A stretch of DNA of 64,000 bases, taken from contig BQUP01000002.1 in NCBI GenBank assembly GCA_022835595.1, positions 2,838,534 through 2,902,533 of the forward strand, in the 5' to 3' direction. Positions 35,909-47,397 of this stretch are shown here, piece by piece. The stretch comes from Cystobasidium ongulense (lineage: Eukaryota; Basidiomycota; Cystobasidiomycetes; Cystobasidiales; Cystobasidiaceae). The position numbers and the translations under genes were made by a program. Below the pieces are notes generated by a model, which worked only from the letters and a program-made list of their open reading frames with translations, was not told the origin of the DNA and ran no database searches. Each line of letters starts with the position of its first letter. Position 1 is the first letter of the stretch.

Positions 35909-36113
35909 ACTGTTAGCCAGTTAATCTGGTCGACTCTCACGCTGTTCGCAAAGGTCAGGCCAATAGTACAACGACTGCATGACTACTACCGTACACTGAG
36001 ACCAACATAGAGCCGTTAAAAAGGCCTAGTATCCATCCGAATCCCTTCGTGTCCTCCCAGAGCTCGAACCTAAAATGGCACGTGACTGTGGGGTTTCAAT
36101 CAGCATGAGACGC

Positions 36114-38909
36114 TCATATCGGCTGAACCAGTTGCAGTCGACTCACGCCTTGACTTTCTTCTTCATCGCCTGGGTACATAGGTGATCTTCCACCAAGTGC
36201 GCCGTCTAGATCTACATAAGGATCTCCTGTTGGCGAAACGGACGAAGCGAATTGCGTTTGCTCGGCAGGACTAGCTGGATCCAAAAGATCCGATTCGCCA
36301 ATCAAGTCACCATTGCCATAATCGGAAATGGTTGAGTCCATCCTTTTAGGCGGTAACGGAGGAACACCGCCTGTCGCTGTCGTAGAACGCGGTGGCATTG
36401 GAGGTGGTGCTATAATCAATGGATTTGAGGCGTTCATCGAACTCCGGGCTTCAGAAGTTAGAGCTGACGAGTCTTGGAGTCTGCGAGGCTTCTGATTGCG
36501 AATGAAAGTCTCCGGTGCCTGGTGGTAGACTGATGCAAGCGAGCCAGTGTGTAACAAGAGTCTATCGAGCACTGTACGATCCATAGTCTCGGCCTCTGTA
36601 TTGATGGCGGGCATATCGGGAAGGACGACATCTTTTGCTGCTACCGGATCTGTAGAAAGCAGGCGCCAATATATAAAGCCTCGATCGCGAAGATCTGGAT
36701 TGTCGACCTCCTCGGTTGCCCACTTCAGTACTTTGGGTACCAAGTCCTGTCCGACCGTGGGACGTTTGATGAATAGTTTCACTGTAGCGGTCAACAAAGC
36801 CAGTTGTACCTAGAAGATATGCGCATGAGCTCTGGTAGCTTATAGGGCGAGAGGTCATACAAACTTACCTCCGCTGGTTCTTCCAAGAAATTTTCCAAGA
36901 AATCTTCAAGTAACTCGTCAGAGTTATCGATCCTATCGGCATATTGACCAATGATCCATATTATCGCAGCTTTCGCTTCTGGAGAATCCAAAGCATCGAG
37001 GTGTTCACATAGCGTCGCTATGATACCTTCGTATTGATTAGGGTACCGACGGAAGACGTCTTTGATGACGACGACTGCTTCTTGCACGACATAGTTGATC
37101 TTGGTAGATACTAGCTCTAGCAATACAGCTATGCACTTGTCTGCCGCGCTTGAAATTTTGATGGCTAGTCTGCCTATAGCGCGCACTGCTTTGCGTACGA
37201 AATCCACGTCCACCTCAGATGCGTATTCTTGGAGTTCTGTGAGTACTTGCTGCACATTTGACTTGTCCGCTAAGCGATAAATTATCTCGAGCTTCGAAAG
37301 TTTGACGTAAATCGGGTCGTTGTACTTGCAGAAGAAGACCTTTACGTCGTTCTTGAGGACTTGTGGTCGTCGCTGTATTATAAGAAGGATATTGCGCAAG
37401 GCAACGTATTGTACCTCGTAACCAGAGGATAACAACGTAACTATAGCATCTTGTTAGCTGATTCGCGAGGCGTCGTAGCTATTGTGCCTACCTAGAGGTG
37501 GGCTGAGTTTTCGACAAAGAGCGTCTATCCGCTCAGGATCAGGAATGTAGTTCATGAGGTAAAGCATGACTTTGATTGTTGTAAGCACCACAGCCGAGTT
37601 GGCATGCTGCAAGCGCACTGATATCCGTTCAGCTAGCAATTCCGCATCCGTCGAGTCTTGCGGAACAAAGTTCATCAAGGCGTCTAGGATATATGCTTGT
37701 CCCCACCTGGATAAAGTATTAGCGAAGCGAACTTTCTCGGACGGTAGGTCCAAGCCCAACTTACTCTGAGCATTCTCCCATCGCGCTCACGAGTTTACTT
37801 GATATGCTTGCGTTCAACCGCAGCTGTATGTTATCGCTTCTGTCGCTGATTTCGACAAGAGCAGCCACCGCGTTGGCTACCACGGTCGGATTGCCATCGG
37901 CCAGAAGATCTCGTAGGTCTGTGATGAAGTCCTCTTTCTCCACCAGCTTTCTGTCTATCATATATACTTTAGCAACACATATGGCAGCTGTTTTGCGAAC
38001 ATAAGGATCCGAGTCTTTGATAGCGTGCCGAAGTGGATCCACCAGTGCGTGTATCACCTGTTGGCGAGTGTGAGGTTCGAAGTGAGACATGATTATTTGG
38101 TATTTGCATGCGTGGGAAGCTTACGCTTGGTACTTGTATGTATGACATGGTTCGTATGGCCAACGCTCGAATGAGTGGATTGCGGTCATTCGAGTCCTGC
38201 TGAGACTGTTAAGCCAGATATAGAGGACGCTACAATACAGAGCTACCTACCGCTAGGAAACCGTCCATTGTATATTTCATCATATCTGGCTTGCTCCGCG
38301 CATAGTTGACTGACAGATTACAAGCAGTCTTCGTCACTAGGCGAAACGACAAATGTGTGCAACCGAGGCTCACTGAGGTAGAGGTACACCTAAAGCCGAA
38401 TGCGGATTAGTAAAGGGCGCTACCGTATCATCTGAAGTTGGGACCTGGTTGCCCGAATGTTCGACTCACCATCTTCTTGATCTCTAGAACCTGAATGCTC
38501 ATGCACGCCACGACCTCACTGAAGAGCGGGCTCATGTCCATGCCCATAGTCATGTTGGCACTGCATGGTTGTCGAAGTCAGACTCTCTGTCAAGCCTAGC
38601 CTTGAAGGTCTCGGGTCTGCGGCTTCCTACTCACACTACTTTCTTGAGCGCGGCCTGCGATCAACGCATACAACAGTGTCAGTACTGAGCTTCACTAGGC
38701 CATGACCATACCCACCTTCGTCTTTGCGAACCCTTTATCCTTCTTGTCTCCAGCCTGCTGCAATTCCACGCGCAGAGCATCGGCCTTGCCCTGTTATTGA
38801 TGCAGCCGTCAAGTTGCGGTCACGGCTTGGAAGTCAGCACCTTGTAGACTCTTGCGAACTGCAACAGCAGAGCTAGACGCACCCGCGCGAAGAACTTGCT
38901 GTCCGACAT
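36114..38909 (-). CDS. APL2: AP-1 complex beta subunit (beta-adaptin)
   Basis: The large clathrin-adaptor subunit for trans-Golgi/endosome sorting. The first exon (38909 down) encodes MSDSKFFAR; the second starts [20 protein letters not shown], after a GTGCGT...AACAG intron. The adaptin N-terminal solenoid follows ([28 protein letters not shown]-like; [67 protein letters not shown]). After the trunk there is a Pro/Ser-rich hinge with acidic LIGESDLLD, resembling a clathrin-box hinge. The protein stops soon after the hinge with no recognisable ear domain, as in many fungal AP-1 beta chains. About eight introns. Confidence 0.92.
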
Positions 38910-39307
38910 CCTTCTCTCCGTTCGTGCAGCTGTACTTTCGTTTTGTTCTTATCCTGTCGGTATACAGTCGTCGCAAGTGAAGATGCCAGACACGAACCTC
39001 AATCGAGACCCCCCGCCACTATTGTGGGTAGTCAAGCATGGAAGATGCGCATTGTCCAGCATCAATCTCCCTTGCAAAGATGTCATAAGTACGAATTGCT
39101 AAAGCAGCAAAGGTCAATCATGCCGTCCTTAGTGTATAGCGAGTGTCAACAATTCGACAGACAAGTCATTCTATTACTGCAGGTCTCACTTTGAGATAAC
39201 GCCTATCTATGCCTCAATTTCATAGCAGCTTCTGCGCAGGGTATATAGGATAGTAACAAAAACATGGATTGGGTATCGTCAGAGCTCTAACAATTGAGAT
39301 AACATTG
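38910..39307. other. spacer between AP-1 beta start and secreted protein A stop
   Basis: About 400 bp upstream of the AP-1 beta gene and downstream of the next reverse gene. It should hold the AP-1 beta promoter. No gene or repeat is seen. Confidence 0.4.
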
Positions 39308-40250
39308 TCAGATAATATGCGTTAATGTGTGTTTGTTCGAAACAAGGTAGAGAAGATATGAAGCTAGAAAGGGAGCAACAGCTTGTCGCTGAGTAGAGGT
39401 CAAAGGAACAGACTCAAAGGATGAAAAGAGAGGCGAGAGAGCCTGATACGGCCAGAATGCTGACCGTGTTGACGAGATAGGTGCTTGAGGCTCATTGACA
39501 GAACTGCCACCTACGCGAGTCGCCGAGGTCGTTCCATTTGTCTTTGCGATGCCGCCTGACTTGGCCGCAGAGAAACCAGTGTGTCCAATTTCAGATGATG
39601 CAGGTTTGAACCAAGCCTCACCTGTGCCGTCTACGGCATCACTGGCAGGTGCGCTGGCGCTCAAAACGACGGTGCGGCCGACAGCTTCGCACTCAGAGAG
39701 AGCATTCTTGAAGAAGCCGGGGAATCCTCCGTCGTAGATGTCGTAGTATTCTGGCGCACAACTGCCACAGCTGTTGACGAAGGTGGGTCAACAGAGGAAA
39801 GAAAGGCAAGTTGTAAGCAAGAGCATGGGACTCCAATTGCAGCACATGCTTGGCGCGGCTTGTCATAGGGTGGCTTACCTGTTCCATGCATCAAAGCTTT
39901 CGGTTGTGCATACACATGCTTGCCATTCCGTGCCATTCTTGACACTGCAGTCGGCGGTCAATGCCGAGAATTTGTCGCATGCACTGTACGGTATGATCAG
40001 AATGTCAATTCTCATCAGCCCTTGTTGTGCTGGTACCGACAGCTTTTGGGACTGACCCTGCACACTCAGATGGCATCTTTTCATCTTCGGGGAGGTATCG
40101 CTGGGGTTGTTCGTTCTCTCTGGCGACCAGATTGCGAGGCTGCAGGAGTCCGGACTGGTCGTGAGCGACATTGTTCAGCCCTCTGGCGTGTGTCTGTGCG
40201 AGTAAGCTGGCGGCGAGGGCAAGAGCGATGTTCTGCGTGGACCAGAGCAT
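39308..40250 (-). CDS. small secreted cysteine-patterned protein A
   Basis: Exons 40250-40057, 39983-39879 and 39770-39308. An N-terminal signal peptide (MLWSTQNIALALAASLLAQ) is followed by eight Cys, then a Ser/Thr/Ala-rich stretch and a weakly hydrophobic C-terminal end. It shares with proteins B and C the arrangement C-x9-C-x10..14-C-x-C-x10-C-x2-C, a later C-E pair (SECEA), and a phase-2 intron exactly before the C-x2-C (NSCGSC). It is the most diverged of the three. No known domain is recognised. It could be a cell-surface or effector-like protein; that is inference only. Confidence 0.7.
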
Positions 40251-40860
40251 GGTAGGTGTAGTAAAGGCTGTCCCATGGCACGATTAGCTGTCAGCTTAGC
40301 CATAAGGTGGTGAGACAGCCATGATTCTGCTCACATACCTAGATGGAGTGGTATGGCTGATCCAGTTAGGGTTATACGAGGTCCGCGGTCGGCTACTGAT
40401 ATTCAACAATCACGATGAGATGGGATCCTGCAAGGGTGTGGGTGGGTGGATGGCGATGGATGGGATGATGCGAGGAGATGGTCAATGAATGGAGTGAGTT
40501 GCTGCACAGACAACGAACAAGCATCTCGTCGCATCGTCGTCGAGCTCCTTCCCTTGTCGTGCACGTCTCTCTTCCGGTTTTGATGCCCAAACACAAACGG
40601 CCTGGTTGCGGACAAAGCTGCAAACAAAAGCCCACTGCAGCAGAACTTGGCTGCGGAGGCGGGCGAGCTGACACTTCAAGTACAAGGCCAGTACCAAGGA
40701 GAGCTTTCAAAGTGCAATTCAAGGCTTGAATCCTTGGTAGAAGGTTGTGTGTGTGAGTTGGTCGAGCGACAGACCTTCGCCAATTACAAAACTGCAGACA
40801 AGGGCAAGAGCGGGCACGTGACTGCGATGCCTTGACTGGATACATGAATGGCGATTGCTG
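40251..40860. other. spacer upstream of secreted protein A
   Basis: It contains short open frames on both strands but none with splice logic or family resemblance. A CACGTG is at 40815-40820 and a GGGTGTGGGTGGGTGG-type low-complexity stretch near 40434-40450. No gene is supported. Confidence 0.4.
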
Positions 40861-40864
40861 AGGA

Positions 40865-41000
40865 GATACAATAGCTGGAAAAGAACGAGAACAGTAATAT
40901 AGGGCGTACGAGTAGGCGTGTGCCTCGTGACCGGCACTTGGCGAGATCAGACTAATTGGAAGCTGGCGTGTAGGGCTCTGCAAGACTTCAGAAGACTTCC
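40865..41000 (-). repeat. tandem duplication tail, copy 1 (3' flank of gene B)
   Basis: About 135 bp matching the 3' flank of gene C (42025-42150). The best block is 40935-41000: ATTGGAAGCTGGC, TAGGGCTCTGCAAGACTTCAG. It marks the 3' limit of the duplicated unit. Confidence 0.75.
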
Positions 41001-41623
41001 TATGGTTGTTGCACATACCCAGGGATGCGATTTATATCGCCATCAATGGGCATACCACGTTCCTCGCAAGATAAGTGCATGCCTGTGAAAACAGTCACGG
41101 AGAGTCAGCTCGTGCGACACCTATCAAATCAGTCGTCGACTTGCCTAGCAACTGGCCGAGAAGACCCCCTTCCGCCGAGTCGAATGTCTCAGATGAGCAC
41201 ACTATGCAGCTGCAGGCGAGGACATGGATCCTGTCAGCCTTTCACACCTGCGAGTTATCATGACTCTACTGCCGGACCCAATCATTGCATTATAAAATGA
41301 ATCCGTGCATAAGCAGTCGTAATGATCTTCTATCTCATCTTGTGTTGAATCGCATGCAGCCAACTTTCTAAAATAAGGTGCGCAAGGCCTGGGAGTGCAG
41401 AAGTTACAGGTCAGGCCGGGCATACCACACAGCAAATCTTCCTGTTTGGTGCGTTACTCATTGCTACAATCCATTTTGGCAGTCTGTCCCGATTTACCAG
41501 AGCAATCCCTTCTTTTGACACCCGCTGCGCCCTGGATCCAGCCAGACAGGGTTCGGCTAGAAGTATGAGATAAAGAGCGCCCAGCAGGAGCATACACTTG
41601 TGGATGGTGAAAGCTGTGACCAT
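41000..41623 (-). CDS. small secreted cysteine-patterned protein B, no GPI tail
   Basis: Exons 41623-41498, 41441-41278, 41210-41145 and 41082-41000. Signal peptide MLLLGALYLILLAEPCLAG, then CAPYFRKLAAC, CLC-x10-C-x2-C (IGCIVCSSETFD) and SCEERG, ending IPGYVQQP and TAG. The last intron has a GC donor (GCAAGT) in the same place as a GT donor in gene C. Gene C continues past IPGY into a Ser/Thr-rich region and hydrophobic tail; in B the stop is followed after four bases by the sequence that flanks the stop of C, so the tail has been lost cleanly. It should be secreted rather than anchored. Confidence 0.7.
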
Positions 41624-41764
41624 GGCTGGACGTGTTTGGCAAGTGAGGAGCGCGGCAATCCAAGATGAGGCGGTGTGTAGATGTGCGTACCGTCAGCCGT
41701 GAGTGATTGGAAGAGAGATAAAGAGGAAAAGAGACCAGGGACATGAACTCAAGCTCAGGCACAC

Positions 41765-41985
41765 CGCAGGCAAAGGCAGTGAGTCGACTTAAAGGGGCAG
41801 GAGTATCAGCTCTCGTGACAATGCCGCCGTGGCGGCGGTTTCACGGCACGGTAGCGGTGGACGAGCTGAACGTCATATGCACTTCTATGCGAAATTGCAC
41901 AGGGTCTAATTATTTTCGTACTCAAGTAACTAGGCTCGCCCTCTTTGGGTTCCGAGAGGCAGTTGATGCAGTAGTATTCGGGAGG
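41765..41985 (-). repeat. duplicated promoter region of gene B
   Basis: It matches 43237-43470 upstream of gene C: GGCAGGAGTA, then a GCCGCCGTGGCGG core, then ACGGTAGCGRTGGACGA and, further up, TTGATGCAGTAGTATTCG versus TGGATGCAGCGGTATTCG. So the promoter was copied with the gene. The GC-rich palindrome-like core is the best-kept part. Confidence 0.7.
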
Positions 41986-42024
41986 AAACAATGGCATAGT
42001 GTGACATCAGAAGAGCAGTGATAT

Positions 42025-42150
42025 GGCATAGCTTAAGAACAAAAGAGTGATATAAGATGTACGGACAGGTATATGTCTCGTGACTAGCACTTGACGAGAT
42101 CAGACTCATTGGAAGCTGGCTTGTAGGGCTCTGCAAGACTTCAGAAGAAG
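42025..42150 (-). repeat. tandem duplication tail, copy 2 (3' flank of gene C)
   Basis: Counterpart of 40865-41000. It begins at the stop codon of gene C and runs into its 3' flank. Confidence 0.75.
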
Positions 42151-43086
42151 AAAGATGCGAGCATGAAACCAAAGCCGATGGCCATGGCATGATGTCCCTG
42201 CAATTTGAAGCCAGATGAAATTAAAAGAGGTTCGTCGATTGTCTCTTCGTCTGCCAGAGACGAGGTTGTGACTTCAACCTTGCGCGACGTAGTGACCGGG
42301 ATTGTAGTGGTGGTGCTCCGCAGTGTTGTACTCTCGTCAGTAGTTCGCGGAATATCACTCGTTGTAGTGTCGTCCCGTTGAGTTGAAGCACTGACTTCAT
42401 TCGCAGGCAAGTCACTGGCTTCCGCTTGAGGGGCCACATAAGGATATCCAGGGATTTTAGTCATGTCAACAGAGACAGGCAAATTGTTCGCCTCGCACTG
42501 GTTCACTTGGCCTGTCAAAGCAATGGTATGAGTTTTGACGAGAAGCGAAGGAATCAGTAACTTACGCATGACTACGCCCATCAATTTCCCCTCCTGACTG
42601 TTGTACACCTCAGGTTGGCACATTGCGCAACTACAATCAGGGAAGTGGACCAAGTCAACCTAACCTTCAAATGGCCCAGTCTACAGCGGTGTTACCCAAC
42701 TCACTCGATCCATGCTGTAAATAGGGAACTTTCGCATTCGCAGCCCATCTTAGCTTTGTGGTTGGGTTCAGGTGAGGCTGATTTGCAAGCGTCCATTTTC
42801 ATCAGAAAAGGTGCGCAGGTACTGTAGAGACAAGCGTTAGTCGTACACAGCACACAGCGCATAGCACAGCCTCTCTCCTAGCTTGTATGGGATCAACTCA
42901 CAGAGTGCATTCAGAAGAGACCTCTGAAGACAGGGTACCGTCGGTCTGTCGACGTTCAGCAGACAAAGCTCTTGCTCCGACTGTAGCTGGAGAAATGGGT
43001 CCAGCTAGACCGGGTTCGGCTAGGAGAATTAGAGAGACAGCGCTCGCCAGGAGCACGGACTTGGGGATGAAGTATGATTGAACCAT
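42141..43086 (-). CDS. small GPI-type cysteine-patterned protein C
   Basis: Exons 43086-42902, 42821-42705, 42630-42566 and 42511-42141. Signal peptide VLLASAVSLILLAEPGLAG; then CAPFLMKMDAC, CEC-x10-C-x2-C (IDCAMCQPEVYN) and NQCEANNLPV. A long Thr/Ser-rich stretch (TTTSDIPRTTDESTTLRSTT) follows and a C-terminal hydrophobic end (AIGFGFMLASFFF), which fits a GPI-anchor signal. It is the sister of gene B: same signal-peptide core (LLAEPxLAG), promoter and 3' flank. Introns 2 and 3 fall in the same places as in B. Likely a wall or surface protein; the ligand is unknown. Confidence 0.78.
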
Positions 43087-44277
43087 GGCTGAAAGTTTAC
43101 CAGGTAAAGAGTGTGGGTGATGAAGTCGGCGTGGTGTCAAAAAAGGCTTATTTCAATGAGCGGGTTGTTGGGAGGAAAGAGAGGGAGAGACCCCAAAGGC
43201 AACAGACAACTTCAAGCAGCTGTATTGCAGGCGAGGCAACGAGTCAAGTCACATGGGCAGGAGTACGAAAGCCCTCGCAACATTGCCGCCGCGGTGGCGG
43301 GGTTGAGGTACGGTAGCGATGGACGACGCGGGACGGGTTTAACATAAGAGATTTTTGTCTGAACTTGCATACAGAATCACTCGACCATGGATTATCGTGC
43401 ATGCGGAGCTATGCTTCGGTCCTCTTTACTATTTGCGTCGGTGGATGCAGCGGTATTCGCATGTGCTGCTTCTTCCCTAGGACCACGCTCGTCCGGTCCA
43501 TCGGTAACGTTGACTGGATTTGTTGTTTCCAATGGTTGTGTCATGTTCTTCACAGCTTGTCCGCCAGCTATTCAGTCGAATGATGTATATGTCCAATGTA
43601 TGCATAGAAGAAGATCGAAAGGTGGTGATGTCAGGTTGATGAAGAGATATTCGAGAAGTGGAACCAATGGAGCAATAGCATGAGGGCGAGTGAAGTGTGT
43701 TTATCAGCTCAATAGACCTCCATAGCATGACTCTTGACCAGTTCCGACTCACCTGCTCTGGTTGCGCTGTTCTCGAACTCGTGCGAAACGTCTTCTGGTC
43801 CAGCACTGGTGTTTTCCTCCGAAGTGCCACCTTGAGGAACAGCAAGCTCTGGCTTGTGGTCGAGGAAGACCCCTCCTGCTGGTGGCTGCATGATGTTCTC
43901 TGCGAGTGCACAACCGTGTACAATACTGAGTCTCTACTTGTCTCCTGCTTCGGGCTCGATGGCCATCATGACCAGAAGGAAGGAAGCCGACGCACCGGAG
44001 CTGCCTGCGCTGTTCGTTTCCTGCATTGTATAGGTGGTGTTGCTGCTTATATGTGACAAGCTACTGCTGCTGTGCTGAATGATGGGGAGATAAGGCAGTG
44101 AGCGGCTCCTCAAGGCCATTATTGAAGTCAATCGAAACGAGGTGACAAGGAAGCTGTAGACTGCTCTAGTACTGTGATTGCTCAGCTGGCATTCAGAAGG
44201 GTATGTCACATTCATACTGTTACATCAAAGCATTCTCCACGGTCCTGCAGTCCTTTTCCTGTCCGAGAGCTTTCTTT
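43087..44277. other. spacer between gene C and SmE
   Basis: 43237-43470 is the duplicated promoter block shared with gene B. A reverse-strand path from 44098 (MALRSRSLPYL) through an intron-like GTAGAG...ATGCAG to a Pro/Gly/Glu-rich exon ending near 43755 is possible but not convincing. A forward ORF at 43387 has a signal-like start but no support. I make no gene call here. Confidence 0.35.
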
Positions 44278-45094
44278 CTACTCCTGCATCTGTGTCGAGT
44301 ACGAGTCTGCCGGTCCAGCAGTTGGCTTTTGAGCGGGTGAGATGGCAGTGCTGCAGAGTTCCGACATCAGTATCAGTATATCGCGCAGCTTGTCTGTCTC
44401 AGCGTGCGCTTACATGTTCTCGCCCTTGAGGAGTAAACGGCCTGCGTTAAGGTGAAAAAGAAGATGGAGAGTCAGTCCCGAGGCGACGAGCAGCGACTAG
44501 CGGTACCCAAAAAGTCAAGCTCCACCCACCAAGCGTCCGTCTGTCTCCATATTGCTTCTTTGTCTTGCTCGTCTGTGCCCCGTTTGCTTTGCTGTCTTCG
44601 CCGGAATCGTCGTTTGCAGGCTTGCGGCTCTGCTTGATCCAGACCTCCTCTGCCTCGTCCACGACGACGTTCATGAATTCATCGAAGCCCTGAGAGCACA
44701 ACATCACGCATCAGTATGCTGTTCCGAATGTGCTTGCTGCTGCCGCTGCCACCGCCGTGCTGTGGCTGGCCTTTGTGATTTTTGAAGCTGCCTTGCTGCG
44801 TTTAAACAGCGACAATGGCATAAAAGTATCGAAAACATACAATGATCTTGCCCTCTAAGCGGAACTCGAGGTTGTCATATAGCCAAACGCTGACCTATCA
44901 ATCCAGATGAGAGTTCCACGTCAGCTTCTTCCTGTCCTTCGTCACATTCGCGTCCAACGCTGTTGCACTCGTGCTTCCCAGGCAGCCAGACGCTTGTTGC
45001 TCCATCACTTGTCACTCACCCGCTGACCAGACTGGAGGTATCGGAAGATGGCATTGATAGGCTGCACGAGCGTCTTTTGCTGTCGGCCTGACAT
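44278..45094 (-). CDS. SME1: small nuclear ribonucleoprotein E (SmE)
   Basis: A core Sm-ring protein of U1, U2, U4 and U5 snRNPs. Five exons: 45094-45020, 44894-44841, 44689-44530, 44441-44414 and 44350-44278. MSGRQQKTLVQPINAIFRYL and VWLYDNLEFRLEGKIIGFDEFMN match Sm1; GRLLLKGENI matches Sm2. Between the motifs sits an unusually long loop of about 30 residues, rich in Asp, Ser and Lys (ANDDSGEDSKANG). The last exon was found by splicing at GTAAGC after AAC-AT, which turns an apparent early stop into ENITAISPAQKPTAG. Of note because spliceosomal introns are central to this window. Confidence 0.9.
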
Positions 45095-45766
45095 GTTGAA
45101 CAGGTGATTGGACTTGAGGTTGGTCTGCGGCAAGGTGGTAGTCGAGCTGCAGCGCGAACATGGCCTTGCAATCGGGCAGCCGATGGAACTCGAATATAAT
45201 GTATGCAAGTCACAGATTCGCGGTCAGCATTCTGACTAGTGATAATAAGGCGGGAAATGGGGACATCGAAGCAGTAATGTATTACATTCTACTATGCAAA
45301 TCCAACCCCGATAGACTAGTATTTACACACTTCTTAGTCTACAAGACTCTATGTATGGTCACGCCGCGTTGTATAGTACTGCAATTATGATCCACCGCCG
45401 TGATTGGAGCTGTGTAATACGTATGTACTCCAGTTGCTCACACGCCTCGGAACTCCACGCTGTCAAACCGCGCTATCGAGGTTCGAATGTTGTGGCTCGC
45501 CGTATGTGGGCTAGATTTCAACCCTCAGTACAGCCAGTGTTCAGCAACAGCATAAGGGCGCCACTCTGCACATGTCCCCAATGCGACGATGATGTTTTTG
45601 CTTGGCGTTGCTATTTTGGCGCCGTAGCGATTTTCTGGTTCTGTATGAGAATACAGAGACTGTCTGGCGAAGGGCGCGCGGGCGAGCCGATCTCTGGTGA
45701 CAGTTAGGATTATGTTGAATCCTTGCACGCTTCTCTTAAGGTGAGACCAAGTATTCCTACCAAAAT
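45095..45766. promoter_or_regulatory. SmE promoter spacer
   Basis: A 670-bp gap between the SmE start and the stop of the next reverse gene. It contains GAGGTTCGAATG at 45478-45489, which looks like half a tRNA T-arm but has no pairing partner. No gene is called. Confidence 0.4.
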
Positions 45767-46864
45767 TCAAATAATCCCCATCGCATCAACGATCCGGTCT
45801 AGGGATGCCTCTTGATTCAGAGATGACCCTATCTCCGCCCTGATTACCTTGTCCAGCGTCATTGTAGAAATGTCGCTTCTCAAAGCCATGCTGCGCAGCA
45901 GAGGAGCCATTTCTGCGGCGATAGCCGAAGTCGGCTGTTCATCCGACAAGTACGGCAAATGAGATAAGATGACATTGAAGGCTATCCAAGCTTGTCGAAG
46001 AATGAGTATGCACTCGTACGTGAGAAGTGAGAACTTTCCGAATATGTGATGATTGGTTGCTGTAGAAGCGAGAAGGGACAGTTCGTTGGAGAAGAGCAAC
46101 ATGAGGGAGGTGAAACGCCACTGTATGAAGAAGTACCTCAGCACATGAGAAGAGCCGTAAGGTGTTGCAGCGAGAGTGTCACTCACGAAAATCTTCTTGT
46201 TCGACCGACTGCTTAAGGCAGGTATTATAATGAAGATCAAGCAACTGACGATATACCAGCCGATGGAGGATAGCGTTCCGCTAACGAGTACCTCGCGGTC
46301 CGTCCGTAGCTTTTCCAATGAAGTATGCTCAATAAACGTAGGACCGAATCTAGCAAGCAAGGAAATGAGTTGAGCCTTTGCATCTGTCCTCATCTACCAG
46401 TATAGCAAGGATACGATCGCTTACTTCTCGTAGGCCCGCCTGAAGAGGTCACTTTTCAGCAATTCGTTCGCCCTCTGAAGATGTCTGAAGAGTGCATGTG
46501 CTTCTTCAGATCCACCTTGCTTGTCTGGATGGTAGGTTCGAGCGAGCGACAGCCAGCGGGGTCGCAAAACAGTATCCTTCCATTTGTCGGCTACTCCACC
46601 CAGGGGAGACTCGGGCGGGGGAGCGATGCCCAAGAGATGGTAGTAATTTTGAGGAAGCTCTGTATATGCTGATGGTACGATATAGGCAGCGTAGATCCAG
46701 AGTATTGTGTTGTGTGCGAAGCGAGCGTGCTTTGCGTCGGGCTGAAGTCGTGGGAAAGCACGGTAGAGAATTGCGAGAGCTCCTTGGACAAGCAACGGCG
46801 GGATGAAGTACGAGACCGCCGAGGTGGTGACCAGCCGTAAGAGTGCGCTCGCTGGCGAGCTCAT
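45767..46864 (-). CDS. membrane-bound DnaJ-domain protein
   Basis: Exons 46864-46424 and 46349-45767, joined in KFGPTF. An N-terminal hydrophobic stretch (VTTSAVSYFIPPLLVQGALAI) precedes a J domain with NYYHLLGI and the catalytic HPD in ARTYHPDKQGG, ending LFRRAYEKFG. The C-terminal part has hydrophobic segments (IGWYIVSCLIFIIIP and later) and no client-binding CXXCXGXG zinc region, so this is a class C J-protein, probably in the ER or mitochondrial membrane. It should stimulate an Hsp70. The exact orthologue is not clear to me. Confidence 0.82.
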
Positions 46865-47397
46865 TGCAGCTCTGTGTTGGCCGGAACGACGCTACCTTGG
46901 AGGCTCTGGGTCTCGTCTGTGTGCAGCGATCGAGTTCATGTTGTGGGATCTGGCCAGAGTGAAGTATAGAGGTATGCATCCTCTCAGCAGATCCTGGTGC
47001 CCCGAACGCGTATAGCAAGACGACACGAATTAGCCGAACCCAGCTTGCATTGAATCAAGTATGGATGAGATTGCCACCGAGTCGTTGCCTGAATGGCAAC
47101 GAGACGGAAGCTTTGTCTCTTGCCATACCGAGCAATAAGCAACAAGTACAAAGCAGATGCAGGCTAGCGCTCGCATACAGTTAGCATGAAGCCATCAAGA
47201 TCGCCTCGCTGACAGGCGTACCCGGCTGCTCGCTGATCACAGCCAGGCCTATTTTGATCTTGCGCAGTCCAGCTGCACCTGCAAGACAAAGCAACTGCAG
47301 CAGCAGCAACAACAAAGGCAGAAGGAGGGACACTCCTGGCCGTCTGCGACCAAGAGTAAACTCCTCTGTCCGGCCTTTGCCTTCAAAGCAACCAATC
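46865..47397. promoter_or_regulatory. divergent promoter spacer
   Basis: A 533-bp region between the DnaJ gene and the Och1-like gene, which face apart. A GCAGCAGCAGCAACAACAA-type short repeat occurs at about 47297-47315. No gene is seen. Confidence 0.45.

Noticed and set aside
43387-43683. Forward ORF with a signal-peptide-like start
   Set aside because: It lies in the duplicated promoter block of gene C, ends in random-looking basic sequence and has no homologous frame in the other copy.
45478-45489. GAGGTTCGAATG as a tRNA T-arm
   Set aside because: The 3' half of the stem does not pair, and there is no A box at a proper distance.
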